Below, one piece after another: positions 22,938-33,660 of a DNA stretch of 64,000 nt. The position numbers and the translations under genes were made by a program. The stretch spans positions 83,085,160 to 83,149,159 of the forward strand of contig JBANSL010000005.1 in the NCBI GenBank assembly GCA_037127255.1. Direction: 5' to 3'. The notes beneath the pieces are model-generated. The model saw only the letters and a program-made list of their open reading frames with translations, made no database searches and was not told the DNA's origin. This stretch comes from Persicaria tinctoria (Eukaryota > Streptophyta > Magnoliopsida > Caryophyllales > Polygonaceae). The first letter of the stretch is position 1. Each line of letters opens with the position of its first letter.

Positions 22938-24883
22938 TTACCTAAGTAAAAAAGTAGAAATATTCCTCACATGTAGGAGGAATGTTCTCTCCAACAAATT
23001 GATATGTCAGCTTGGAAAGGCCAAACGAGATGTTATTTAAGAGGCTAAAGATCAAGTGCTTTAGGATTATGACTTGTATAGACTATAGCAATAAGCGAAT
23101 GCACTGTAATTAATTTGACTGCTTTTACTTGGGAAAATTCCTTGTTGCTTAATTATCACCTTGCACTTGATATTTATTTTTTAATTTCATTGATAGTAGT
23201 ATCAATCAATTTGCTTAAACTTTTTTTTTTTACTCACAATAATCAACTACCTTTGTCCCAAAAAAAAAAAAACAATAATTAACCACCTAAACACTTACAC
23301 ACTTATTCCATTTGTTCACCAAAACATGCATTTTTACATTAACAAATACTCCGTATATAATATTTTATCTTTATTTATTACACTACATCTTCACTTTATT
23401 AAAAACAATAACTAACAATCCATTAATTATAATAATGACATTTTTCGTAAAGTAAATGTCAAAATACTTACATACAGAGTATTTTTTTTTTAAACAATTG
23501 ATACTCTAAATTAATATATTATGCTGAAAAAATGAAATATTAAAGTCAAATTGATGCTAAAAAATCAACTGATTTCTTTTAATGGAGGAACAAAATTATA
23601 TCTAATTATACTATTATATGAATGATAATATTAACATAATAACATCCATTATTATAAGTAATCAAATACTTAGATTGTTTTGAGTATTTTAGGAAATAAG
23701 CTAAGATTTTTTATGGTTTCGGATATAATCGGGCTTGAGTTGTTTAGTGTGTCGGGTATAATCGGGTTTGAGTAATTTTGGGTTTCGAATATGTTCGGGT
23801 CATGCAATTTTGAGTTTCAATTGATTTCGAGATGGTGCATTCAAATATTATTGGGTTCGGATTTCTTTCGAATTCGGACTTAACTCGAATTGGACCAGTC
23901 GATCTCAGATCCAAACTTTTTATTTCAATTATTCAAATGTCGAATCGATTTTCTTGGATCTAGTCAGGCATTGCCAGAGGGGAGATGCAATCAAGACTCT
24001 GACCCTCCCTCTGGCTACAACCTGAATAGTGTTGGAACACAAGTTTGTTTGGGGACCCAGGGTCGATTAGGCGACTGACATCGATTGAGAACATCGCCTC
24101 GTAGCATATTGATCGAACCCAAAAATCGACATTTGCACCGTATCGAAGTCCGATAATATTTTGCCGTGCAAATAGAATGGATTGACATATTCGTACCAAT
24201 AATTCAAATACGGAGTAGCTCGCAAATTAAAGGTCAAGAATATCGGCCATGAGAAAGCCTCACCGAATGGCTCTTAAATTACGTGCAACTTAACATATAC
24301 TGTATGATATTATATGTGACGACAGCCAATAAGATGAGTAACAAAATTCAACCTCTATGTTGGATTTCAAACGGTAGTCCTCCTAATTACCATCGAACTT
24401 TTGTCGGGGTGTCAGATTTGAGCTTATAATATATCAAATCGAAACTATCGATGAGAAAAAATATATATTAAATTTTATTTTTGATTGAAAGGGCAATTGC
24501 CACACTTGATTCTTTAAAGGATCCACCCCCGTCGATTATCTGTACAATAATCTACCCAAAAGAAAGATGGGTTATTTTACTTTTCAACTCAAAATCAGCG
24601 TTATTTCAACGTAGAGGCAAGTGTTGCCTGGTCTCCAAAATACGACCGAAAAATGTCTTCATAAAATCATCTAAATGTAAAAATAAAATATATTTTTTGG
24701 TTAACCAAACATCTCAATGCCACCATTATCAATTCTCTATAAATATGGACACCGTTAAAATGTTTTGAATCTAATTGGTTTAGATTTGGGCATTATTGAT
24801 ACACCTAATTTAGATAGAATTAGATTTATCTATTTGTACCTTATTAATAGATTTATCCTATTATGACTGGATTTATTTTAGGC
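22938..24883. other. Intergenic AT-rich DNA with MITE fragments
   Basis: No gene was recognised. TACTCCGTAT-type Stowaway scraps lie near 23350 and 23470, and a GGGTATAATCGGGTT-rich relic at 23700-23900. The block at about 23985-24240 is less AT-rich but has no convincing frame. Confidence 0.4.
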
Positions 24884-24893
24884 TATATAATAA

Positions 24894-25653
24894 GGGAAAA
24901 TTAATTAAAATACCCTCACCTTTAGGGGTATGGTAAAAATATATCCCCAATTTTCAAATGTAATAAAAATATCCCGACCTTTGATGGTAGTGATAATATA
25001 TTACCATGAGTTTTCTAATGGGTCAAAAATGCTGACAAGACAGCCCACGTGGAAGCTTTTTTACAAATTATATAGCACGAAAACTGGGTTTTCTTGAACG
25101 GTTTCCTTAAGAAAAAAATAAACCGACAACAAAATTAAACCCGAAAAACGAAATTGATTCAACAAAGCAACTAATCCGGTCAAAATTGTCTCAAATCAAC
25201 ACAACACGACTATTCCTAACACCAACCCGACAACAAAACTAAACCAACAACAAATCCGTGAACGAATCAAAGAGAAAGAAGATGTCAGAGAGACATCTTA
25301 AGATAAGCGACCACGAGGGAGGAAGACTGTCATTGAAGAGGAACTATGAGCTACCCGGAAGACCTAGAAGACAGTTCAAGAAGCGACCACAGAAGAAAAT
25401 AGGAGGGAGGAAAAGACGTTGTGTATGAACCCGGTCCAATTTTTTATTTTTTTCTAAGAAAATCGTTCAAAAAAAACCCTTGTTAAAAAAAATCCACATA
25501 GGCTGCCTTATGTCATCATTTTTTACTCGTGAAAAAACTCGCGGCAATATATTACCACTACCCTCAAAGGTCGGGATATTATTATTACATTTGAAAGTTG
25601 GGGATATATTTTTACCATACCCCCAAAGATGCGGGTATTTTAATTAGTTTTCC
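24894..25653. mobile_element. Long-TIR Mutator-like fold-back element 2
   Basis: Starts GGGAAAATTAATTAAAATAC and ends with its inverse (GTATTTTAATTAGTTTTCC). The arms mirror each other, for example CATTTGAAAGTTGGGGATAT in the right arm against the left-arm inverse. TATATAATAA occurs on both sides (24884-24893 and 25654-25663), a 9-10 bp TSD. The centre (25080-25440) holds non-coding sequence. A fragment of the right arm recurs at 49455-49600. Confidence 0.8.
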
Positions 25654-25663
25654 TATATAATAA

Positions 25664-26603
25664 TCTCTTATAGGCAAAAACCAGAAGTATTCAACTCAAT
25701 TAAGTTGAATTCTGACTGAGTGACCGGTAACCACCAAAGGTTCGGGAGCAGGACCCTGACCGACATAAGGATGTAAGATGTAACCAATTTGGTGAATCCC
25801 GATAAATTGTGTATCAATCTTGTATGTTTGAATATCTATTCTTTTGTCACAACAGACACTTTCCAATCTCAATATGAGTTGTTAGATAGATCACACATTG
25901 ATTAAAAAGTAAATTTAAATCTTGTTAAATATGAGTTGTGAGATAGATCTAACCTTGATTAAAAAGTGAATTCAAGCCTGTGTGTTATTTAGTATCCCCA
26001 CTAAATTAAATCAATTGCGGGTGATTGGAAATGCATGGATCAACAAAAACATGGCGGAGCTTGTTGTTGAAGAGATTCACATTCGGTCATGGTTTTAGTC
26101 TCCATCTTTAACCCTTTCTAGCTTTTTTTGCCTTTTAAATACATATACATAGATGCTTATTGCTGGCTTCTTTATGCATCACAACTGTACTTTTTATAAC
26201 ATTTCAGGCAAATTGATTACTATTAATTAAGCATATTTATCAAGTTAATATACCCTAATTAGGATAGAGACCGCTTAAAGGGCTTTCATTTGGCATATAT
26301 AAAAAAGCTTTTTCTAGGTTGGGTTCTGCTTCTGCACATTTGTAAAAAAAGGTAAACAGCTAACCAAAGATTCGATGTAACATCTTATTACGGCCACTAG
26401 TATATCATTGACCTACCCTTAATTTCTAAACACATCTTGGACATTGTTCGTTTTTAGATTCCCAAAAAATTTCTCTAAAGTTTTTTTTCTCTCCTTCCAT
26501 TTCTTTATTTTACAGGAACGGTTAAACACTTATTTTCTATAAATTCTTGAGATTTCTATATTTTACCACATATGTTGGGCTTCCTCCAAACAAGCTATTT
26601 GAG
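25664..26603. other. Intergenic, no gene seen
   Basis: AT-rich DNA without a recognisable domain. It contains a short imperfect direct repeat, TGAGTTGT.AGATAGATC, at about 25875 and 25928. Confidence 0.4.
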
Positions 26604-26860
26604 AGCATGTTTAACAATTTCCCTAGAACAATATCTAAAATAGAGAATTATAAGTCAAATCTTCCGAATTTCTTTTGGCCCTGTTCCAACAGCTTCTCCA
26701 TTATAGAGTTACCCTAAAATATATAGAGTTTTCTCCAAATTTAGGGAATAATCTTCATATTTTCTCTCCATTCTCTATTTTGGAGAATGTAATGGAGAAG
26801 CTCTTGAACAAAAAACCATCCCAATATTCTCCAAATATACCCCAATTATACTTCTTAAAC
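26604..26860. mobile_element. MITE-like repeat, inverted relative of 2050-2322
   Basis: Begins GAGCATGTTTAACAATTTCC and contains CCAACAGCTTCTCCATTA and TTCTCCAAATTTAGGG. This is the same family as 2050-2322, in the opposite orientation. No clear TSD was defined. Confidence 0.45.
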
Positions 26861-27197
26861 TTATTTCCGTTTGAAATATAAACAATTAAAAGAATCTACA
26901 TTCTATTTTTAATATTTTTAGTTTTTTATTTAAATTTAATACACAAATAGAATTAAAAGTCTATTTGAATTATATTTTTTAGACTATATATATAATATGA
27001 TTTATATATCGGTATCAATTCTTCCATTTTATTATTGAAAATTTTCAAAAAGGTAAACAACATTTTATAGATTACAATTAAAATTGAAATAATTTTATAA
27101 ATTATTAACATTATATTCTTAAATTTAATAATAATGTTAAAGTTAATGTTAATGTAGCATTTTCTTCAATTTGTAAACACCTACATTGTATATTTGT

Positions 27198-27629
27198 CAC
27201 TATTCTAAAAATCGCGCCTAGGCGCTAGGCGGCAAGGCACCTAGGAATTTTTACGCCTAGGTGGTCTCTAGGAGGATTTCCGCCTAAGCGCCACCTAATC
27301 CCGCCTAGGTGGCGTATGGTCCCCGCCTAGGTGAGTGATTATTTAGATTTAGTTTCTAGGAGAGTAATTAGTCAGCTTATAGTTATTTTTATCCCCCAAG
27401 TCGGGATGCATTTACTTATGATTCAAGCCTCTTGTTTCGGATTTTAGGAGGTATATTATAGATATTACTACATTATATAAATTATTGACATTTCCATCCA
27501 TTGAAATATAGGGAGATAATCAAGTTTAGTCTAAGTCCGCCTAGGCACCGCCTAGACGCCCGCCTAACCGCCTAGGCGCTAGTCGGCCACCCACCGCCTA
27601 GCGGCCGCCTAGCGCCTTTTAGAACACTG
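27198..27629. mobile_element. hAT-type MITE, CGCCTAGG family
   Basis: The ends are CACTATTCTAAAA and its near-inverse TTTTAGAACACTG, flanked by the exact 8-bp duplication ATATTTGT (27190-27197 and 27630-27637). Subterminal regions are packed with CGCCTAGG/GCCTAGGCG motifs, as in a common plant hAT MITE family. No coding sequence. Confidence 0.85.
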
Positions 27630-27672
27630 ATATTTGTATAGTAAAGTGGGGAAAAAGTACTTTTGCAAAATA

Positions 27673-28287
27673 CTCTCTCCGTTAAGAAAAACATGTTGTT
27701 TTATGAGTAAAATTTTGTTAAGAAAAACATGGCATTTTAGATATTTTGACGTTCACTTTCCAAAATTACCCTTGTAATAATTACGGATTTGTTAGTTGTA
27801 GTTTTCAAAAAAGTGAAAAAATAAAGTAATAATTAGGCGTATAAGTATAATTTTGTTTGCTTTTATTTGCTTTCTTAAAAAATGTGCAAATGTCTAAAAC
27901 GACATGTTTTAAGACTAACTCCAATGGTTAAGTATGCAAATGTACATATTTGCACAAGGTGTTTAAAAATGCACATAACTTCTTGATATTTTACTCCATT
28001 GGTTAAATGTGTATTTTATACACACTCATCTCTAAATAAATATGATTAAATTAAAAAGAAAAAGAAAAAACTCAAAAACAACCAATAGAAATGACTTTAC
28101 TTTATTGAGAAGTGATAAAAAGTTTTTGTACATGGGAGAGATGATGTACTTATATTTGAACACTTTATGTGCAAATGTGCATATTTTAAACACTCAAAAG
28201 TAACCATTGGAGCACAATTTGCATCAAAATGTGCATATTTAAGCATTTACACCATACAATTGGAGTTAGTCTAATTAACGGAGGGAG
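27673..28287. mobile_element. Stowaway MITE carrying a nested Tourist MITE
   Basis: Termini CTCTCTCCGTTAAG / TTAACGGAGGGAG with TA on each side are typical of Stowaway (Tc1/mariner). The element is interrupted at 27913-28271 by another MITE, and its own sequence resumes with ATTAACGGAGGGAG. Confidence 0.8.
27913..28271. mobile_element. Tourist-like MITE nested in a Stowaway
   Basis: Inverted ends GACTAACTCCAATGG / CAATTGGAGTTAGTC with TAA on both sides (27910-27912 and 28272-28274). Subterminal AAATGTGCATATTT motifs are mirrored. It inserted after the surrounding Stowaway. Confidence 0.8.
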
Positions 28288-28469
28288 TATTTATCTTAGC
28301 CTTTTGAAAAAATTCTATGTTAAACTTATTTTTCAAAAGTTTGCTTAAATCTTGAAATAAAATTCAAGAACATTTTCAAAATTTATAATCCCCTACTAAT
28401 ATAATTATAAATTTAATTTTTTTTATAGATCTACTTTACTCTTTCTGGCCTAATGTTTTTTTATTAGTT

Positions 28470-28760
28470 CTGGTCTAATTTTTTTTTTATTAGGTAAAAA
28501 TTCGATGATCAGACAGGCCTGACTCATCGATAGGCCGACAAAGTCGGCAGACGGCAAACCGTCAAACATACAACCTAAAATACAGAAATACAGACAACAA
28601 GCGAAATGAAACAAGCAAAAGAAAAACTCTACAACCAAACGACCCAGGAAGACCAACTCCCAAGAAGTTGAGGAAGCCGCCAAAGAACGAAGCCAAGCAC
28701 CACTGAATAGGGGCACCACGGGCCAGCGGTACAGCAGGACTTTATCTCCTGGAGTAGTTG
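28470..28760 (-). mobile_element. Possible non-LTR retroposon 3' end
   Basis: Read on the minus strand, a GC-richer segment without a long frame ends in an A-rich tail after CCTAATAAAA. This layout fits the 3' end of a LINE or other retroposon. No reverse transcriptase domain is present, so the call is tentative. Confidence 0.3.
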
Positions 28761-29384
28761 ATTTATTAAGTGAATTGAACTTAATTTATCAAAAACTAGA
28801 TTTCTTATAGTAAAGAGGTTGACGATCGAAAAGCATACCAATAATAATATGTTACAGTACTTCCATAATAAAATTCATTTGACTTTTCTACACGTATTTT
28901 AAGAAGGTAAAAACTGTATAACATTTTTTTTTTAACGAATTTGTTTTTATAATTTCATACTTATAACTAGCAAATAACAGGTATGAAGTTATTTAAAAAA
29001 ATAAATTAAAAAAATAATATTTTGGGAAATTCCGTCTGGTGCCCCTATATTTAATGCAATTCCGTTTGGTGTCCCAAAAGTTTTTTTTTTCCGTTTGGTA
29101 CCCCCGAGCTTTCGTAAAAGTTCGGACCGTGTCCAATAGTTGAATGTAAAAGTTTTCTTTGTTAATTTGCCGTTAAATATGGCTTTTTAAACCAAATTCA
29201 ACCCATTAACCTTTTCTAAATCAAATTCAACCCAATTTAACCTATTATACCAATGGAAATATTTATTTAATCAATATGATATCTAACAAGTGGATTAGTA
29301 AATCTTTCCAAAAAAAAAAACTTGGAAGTGCTAAAAAAAATTTAAATTTACTCTTTAGTATTTTCAAAAAATTTAAATTTACTA

Positions 29385-29677
29385 CTTCCTCCGATAAAAA
29401 AATAAGTGTCGTTTTAGACTTTTAAAATTGATCCAAAATAAGTATCGTTTCATATTTTCTAGGAAATTTAACAGATTAAATAATATATGACAAATTGAAA
29501 ATTGTATTTATTGACTATTTTTTCTTTCAAACTCTCCACTTATTGGTTAAAAAAGTTGGTAAGCATTTAATAAATGATGAGATTTAGAAAATATATATAA
29601 CACCAATGATAATTAATATACTTTACTTAAAAATTGTGTCAAGAGTTAAAACGACACTTATTTTGGATCGGAGAGAG
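29385..29677. mobile_element. Stowaway MITE in the left arm of fold-back element 3
   Basis: CTTCCTCCGATAAAA at the left and TTGGATCGGAGAGAG at the right, each bordered by TA. The inside has mirrored AAGTGTCGTTTTAG motifs. It corresponds, inverted, to 29876-30165. Confidence 0.8.
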
Positions 29678-29875
29678 TATTTAGTATTTTCAAAAAAATT
29701 AAATTTAAATTGAAATATCAAGTTCAACCCATTTTAACCTATTATACCAATTGAAATATTTATTTAATCAATATGATATTTCACAAGTGGATTAGTAAAT
29801 TTTATTTCCAAAAAAAATTAAAATAAGATTTACTAAGAGTAAATTTAATTTTATTTTTTTTAAAATTACTAAATA

Positions 29876-30165
29876 CTCTCTCCGGTCCAAAATAAGTGTC
29901 GTTTTAGTTCTTAACACAATTTTTAAGAAAAGTATTAATTATCATTAGTGTTATATATATTTTCTAAATCTCATCATTTATTAAATGCTTACCAACTTTT
30001 TTAACCAATAAGTGGAGAGTTTGAAAGAAAAAATAGTCAATAAATACAATTTTCATTTTGTCATATATTAATCAATCTATTAAATGTCCTAGAAAATATG
30101 AAACGATACTTATTTTGGATCAATTTCAAAAGTCTAAAACGACACTTTTTTTTTATCGGAGGAAG
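29876..30165. mobile_element. Stowaway MITE in the right arm of fold-back element 3
   Basis: CTCTCTCCGGTCCAAAAT at the left and TATCGGAGGAAG at the right, bordered by TA. It is close to the reverse complement of 29385-29677 along its whole length. Confidence 0.8.
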
Positions 30166-30869
30166 TAGTAAATTTAAATTTTTTGAAAATACTAAAGAGT
30201 AAATTTAAATTTTTTTAGCACTTCCAAGTTTTATTTTATTTTTTTTTGGAAAGATTTACTAATCCACTTGTTAGATATCATATTGATTAAATAAATATTT
30301 TCATTGGTATAATAGGTTAAATTGGGTTGAATTTGATTAGAAAAGGTTAATGGGTTGAATTTGGTTTAAAACAACCATATTTAACGGCAAATTAACAAAG
30401 AAAACTTTTACATTCAACTGTTGGACACGGTCCGGACTTTTACGAAAGCTCGGGGGTACCAAACGGAAAAAAAAAACCTTTGGAACACCAACCGGAATTG
30501 CATTAAATACAGGGGCACCAGGCGGAATTTCCCTAATATTTTTATAATAGTGTTTTGCACTCTAAAAGTTTTACAGTACAGTACTATTTTGGAAGGAGGG
30601 AAGTGATCAATCATGTTAAGCCGCAAAGTAAAGTGTATGATTGGGACGGTCGAAAAGCATGGAATCACAACACTTTGTCAGCGTGGTCTGACATAAAAAG
30701 ATAACAACCCCTACGTGATTATTTAAACTAATCACACCTCTTACTCCGTACTCGTATTAAACTAATCAACCGTTACATTACGTAATACGTATACTATACC
30801 AAAAGGCAAATGTTGGGATTGATCACTTAACTACGTACACTATACTCCGTATATATTAGAAATTATATA

Positions 30870-31116
30870 CTCCATCCGTTTGGCAAAACTTGTCATTTTA
30901 ACTCCCCACACAAGTTTTAATAAAACTAATAATTACACTACTTTTTTACTAATTTACCCTCATTTATTACTCTACCTTTTACTTTATCAAAAACTACAAC
31001 TCACAACACAACAATCAAATCAATGTACTAAAATAGAAGCAAAAATACCTAAAATGACAAGTTTTTACGAACAAAAACAAAACTCTAAAACGACAAGTTT
31101 TGCCGAACGAAGGGAG
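30870..31116. mobile_element. Stowaway MITE
   Basis: Inverted ends CTCCATCCGTTTGGCAAAAC / GTTTTGCCGAACGAAGGGAG, bordered by TA on both sides (30868-30869 and 31117-31118). About 247 bp, non-coding. Confidence 0.85.
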
Positions 31117-31118
31117 TA

Positions 31119-31593
31119 TAAAAATAAAAATATATATAATTTTGTAGAGATTGATTTGTTGAATGGATTAATGTTTAGCGCAAGAAAAGTTTCATATTCA
31201 TTGGCGAACTCAGGATTTTGACTAGGGAGCTGAAACCTATATTGGATTTTTGTATGTCTTCCACTATAAAAGTTTTAAGCATTGTCGAAACCTGATCGAT
31301 CTACAGGTGAATCTTTAGAGTGGGAGACAAAATTCAATGACTTAAGTAAAAATAAAGAAAGCATGTGGAAAACAACCATTGAATAAAGGGGAAACACTTA
31401 TTACTCTAATAAGCTCATCAATTTCAATTTCACCGAACACAACACAATTTACACAAGCATGGCAAACATAAAGCCTATAGAGAATTCAGTTTTCTCTCTC
31501 ACCCCGGCACAAATCTTATATTACTGCATCAAACGTGTTTAGGGAAAAACCACAAGAAATTGACATACCACCACGGATAAATATGGTTACAGC
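31119..31593. other. Intergenic, no gene seen
   Basis: AT-rich sequence without recognisable domains. The short frames show no family resemblance. Confidence 0.4.
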
Positions 31594-31996
31594 TAGACCT
31601 GTTAAAACACAACCCGATCCGGCCGCCCCAAAATATTTCCGACCCGAACCAGAAAATTTTGACCCGAATTTTTTTTCCAACCCGAACCCGAAAAACCCGA
31701 AATTTTCCGGGTAATCTGGGTTTCGACCCGGTGACCCGATTGACCCGGTAATTTTGACCCGGTTGACTTATAATTATATATAATTAATTTTTTTTATATA
31801 TAATTAAAATTTATCACAAAATTATCAAATAATGACTTTTTTAATTTAAAAAAGAAAAAATTGACAAACCCGAAATCGACCCGAAACCCGATCAAACCCG
31901 AGTTCGAGTCAACCCGAAAAACCCAAAACCCGTTTTACCCGAAACCCGAAGTGACCCGACCCGAACCCGACCCGAATGACCCGTTTGACAGGTCTA
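31594..31996. mobile_element. hAT-type MITE, family 1, copy C (inverted)
   Basis: TAGACCTGTTAAAACAC at the left and TTTGACAGGTCTA at the right, with the exact 8-bp duplication GTTACAGC (31586-31593 and 31997-32004). It is close to the reverse complement of 498-906 along its length, including the AT-rich core, which suggests fairly recent spread of the family. Confidence 0.88.
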
Positions 31997-32004
31997 GTTA
32001 CAGC

Positions 32005-33660
32005 CTTTCAATTTGTACAATGCTCTTTGTAGTGCCAAATGTTTTCTCTCTAACCAACCCAGCCTGAAATTTAAAACAAAACCAAGTATTAATCACATTT
32101 ACATCAACAAATTAAAGAAGATAAACTATAGGAGGAAAGCACAGTAATTAACCAATAGGCAATAGTTCACAAATAACATCTAACATTATTATCAATATTA
32201 ATATATATTAATAATAACATTAATATTGACATGTCAATTCTCATGTCCTAAATTCAATTCACAAAACTGATTCTCAAAATCACAAACCCTAATAAAAAAT
32301 TCACAAAATTGATTCTCAAAATCACAAACCCAAAATTCACAAAATTGGTTTTCAAAATCAAAACCCTAAACCAATTCTCATGTCCTCCGTGTAAATTGAA
32401 TCTCAAATTAAAATTTAGAGCACCAATTGACAAAGTATAAGCTATAAGGTAAGAAGATACTAACCTTTTCAATCAGATTTGGAAAGAATATTCAAGGGTA
32501 AATCGGATTTAGAAACATTGTGCAAAAAAACAAGCTTTGCAGTAGCACTCAATAGTAGTCCAACAATCTTGGAGGAGGAGTCGAGCGGAGTTGCTATCGC
32601 TGCCACGAAGCGTCGGAGCGGGGTGCAATGTAGTCGCGGGACCTTCTGTTCAGCTTATCCAAATCGCCCATGAAGTGTGAATTGTTGGCTAGAGGCGGCT
32701 TTAGGTTAAAAAAATACCACTTAAGCATTACAGACAAAAACAACAAAAAAGACGGAAAAAACAAAAGCATTACAGACAAAAACAAAAAAAAAGACGGAAA
32801 AAACAAAAGCATTACAGACAAAAACAACAAAAAAAGACGAAAAAAACAAAAAAGGGACCTGATGCATATGGGGCTTGAACACGGGTTTGTAGACCTCGCT
32901 TTCTTTTCTTCCCTTCCCAACTGCCAAGTGAGCTAAGCGGACTTCTCAATATAATGTTCATCTTAGTTCTACTTATTACAAAAACACCATATATACATAT
33001 GAATTATTTTTTCTTCCGGGTTTCAGAGGGGAACTGAAGCCACCCCGAGCCCCCTGGGTCCGCTGCTGTTCCTATTTAGCTCAAAATTGTTTGCAATGGA
33101 CATATTACAATGTCCATTACATACAATTTTTTTTTCCTGCAAAATTAGTGTATATAGTGTTCGCAATGGATAAAGAGAAAATTGTTAGTTGCTAACACAT
33201 TTTTTATTTAATTTTAGGGTAATGCTTCTTAGCTCAGTCCTAAATAGAACCAGGCTAAAAGGTGTGTTAAAAAATAAAAATAAAAAATACAGAAGAAAAA
33301 TCTTCTTTCTTATTCTTCAATGGCGTTGTAGTGTCGACTTGCAGTGTGTAAGTTTAATCTTTCAGCTTTATATATATGTATGTATGTAAAAGTCCCACAA
33401 ATCCCAAAAAGAGCTTGAAATCCCACTCGAAATGACTTAAATTAAATCCCTAAAGGGTGTGATTAAATCCCGTATTCTAAATATAGCTGAAGGAATTAAT
33501 ATCAATTTTTAGCTAATTTAAAATGTATCTTTCTAATATTATGAATGGATCACAAATCTTCTTCATGAAGTCTCACACATAGTAGACGAGTTGTTGAAAA
33601 GATTGTCTTTGTTGAGCTTAAAAAATATCTCCCATAAGCTACCTAGAAAGATCAACATGA
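32005..33660. other. Intergenic with short tandem repeats and a weak exon-like segment
   Basis: 32262-32360 holds about three copies of AATTCACAAAATTGATTCTC. 32722-32850 holds about three copies of a ~46-base unit with AGCATTACAGACAAAAACA. At 32590-32672 the minus strand reads MGDLDKLNRRSRDYIAPRSD before a stop, a possible first exon or relic of an unknown gene. I make no gene call. Confidence 0.4.

Larger units (their letters stand above)
29024..30533. mobile_element. Long-TIR Mutator-like fold-back element 3 (1.5 kb)
   Basis: Begins GGGAAATTCCGTCTGGTGCC and ends with the inverse (CACCAGGCGGAATTTCCC). The exact 9-bp duplication TAATATTTT flanks it (29015-29023 and 30534-30542). Each arm of about 650 bp contains, in mirror order, the outer sequence, a TTTGCCGTTAAATATG block and a full Stowaway MITE. 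The centre (about 29690-29870) repeats part of the left arm (TTAACCTATTATACCAAT). It has itself inserted into an older MITE-like repeat spanning about 28853-30598. No coding sequence. Confidence 0.88.

Noticed and set aside
32594..32936. Opposing frames over the AGCATTACAGAC repeat
   Set aside because: Tandem-repeat translations (poly-Lys/Asn one way, poly-Phe/Leu the other) with no family resemblance.
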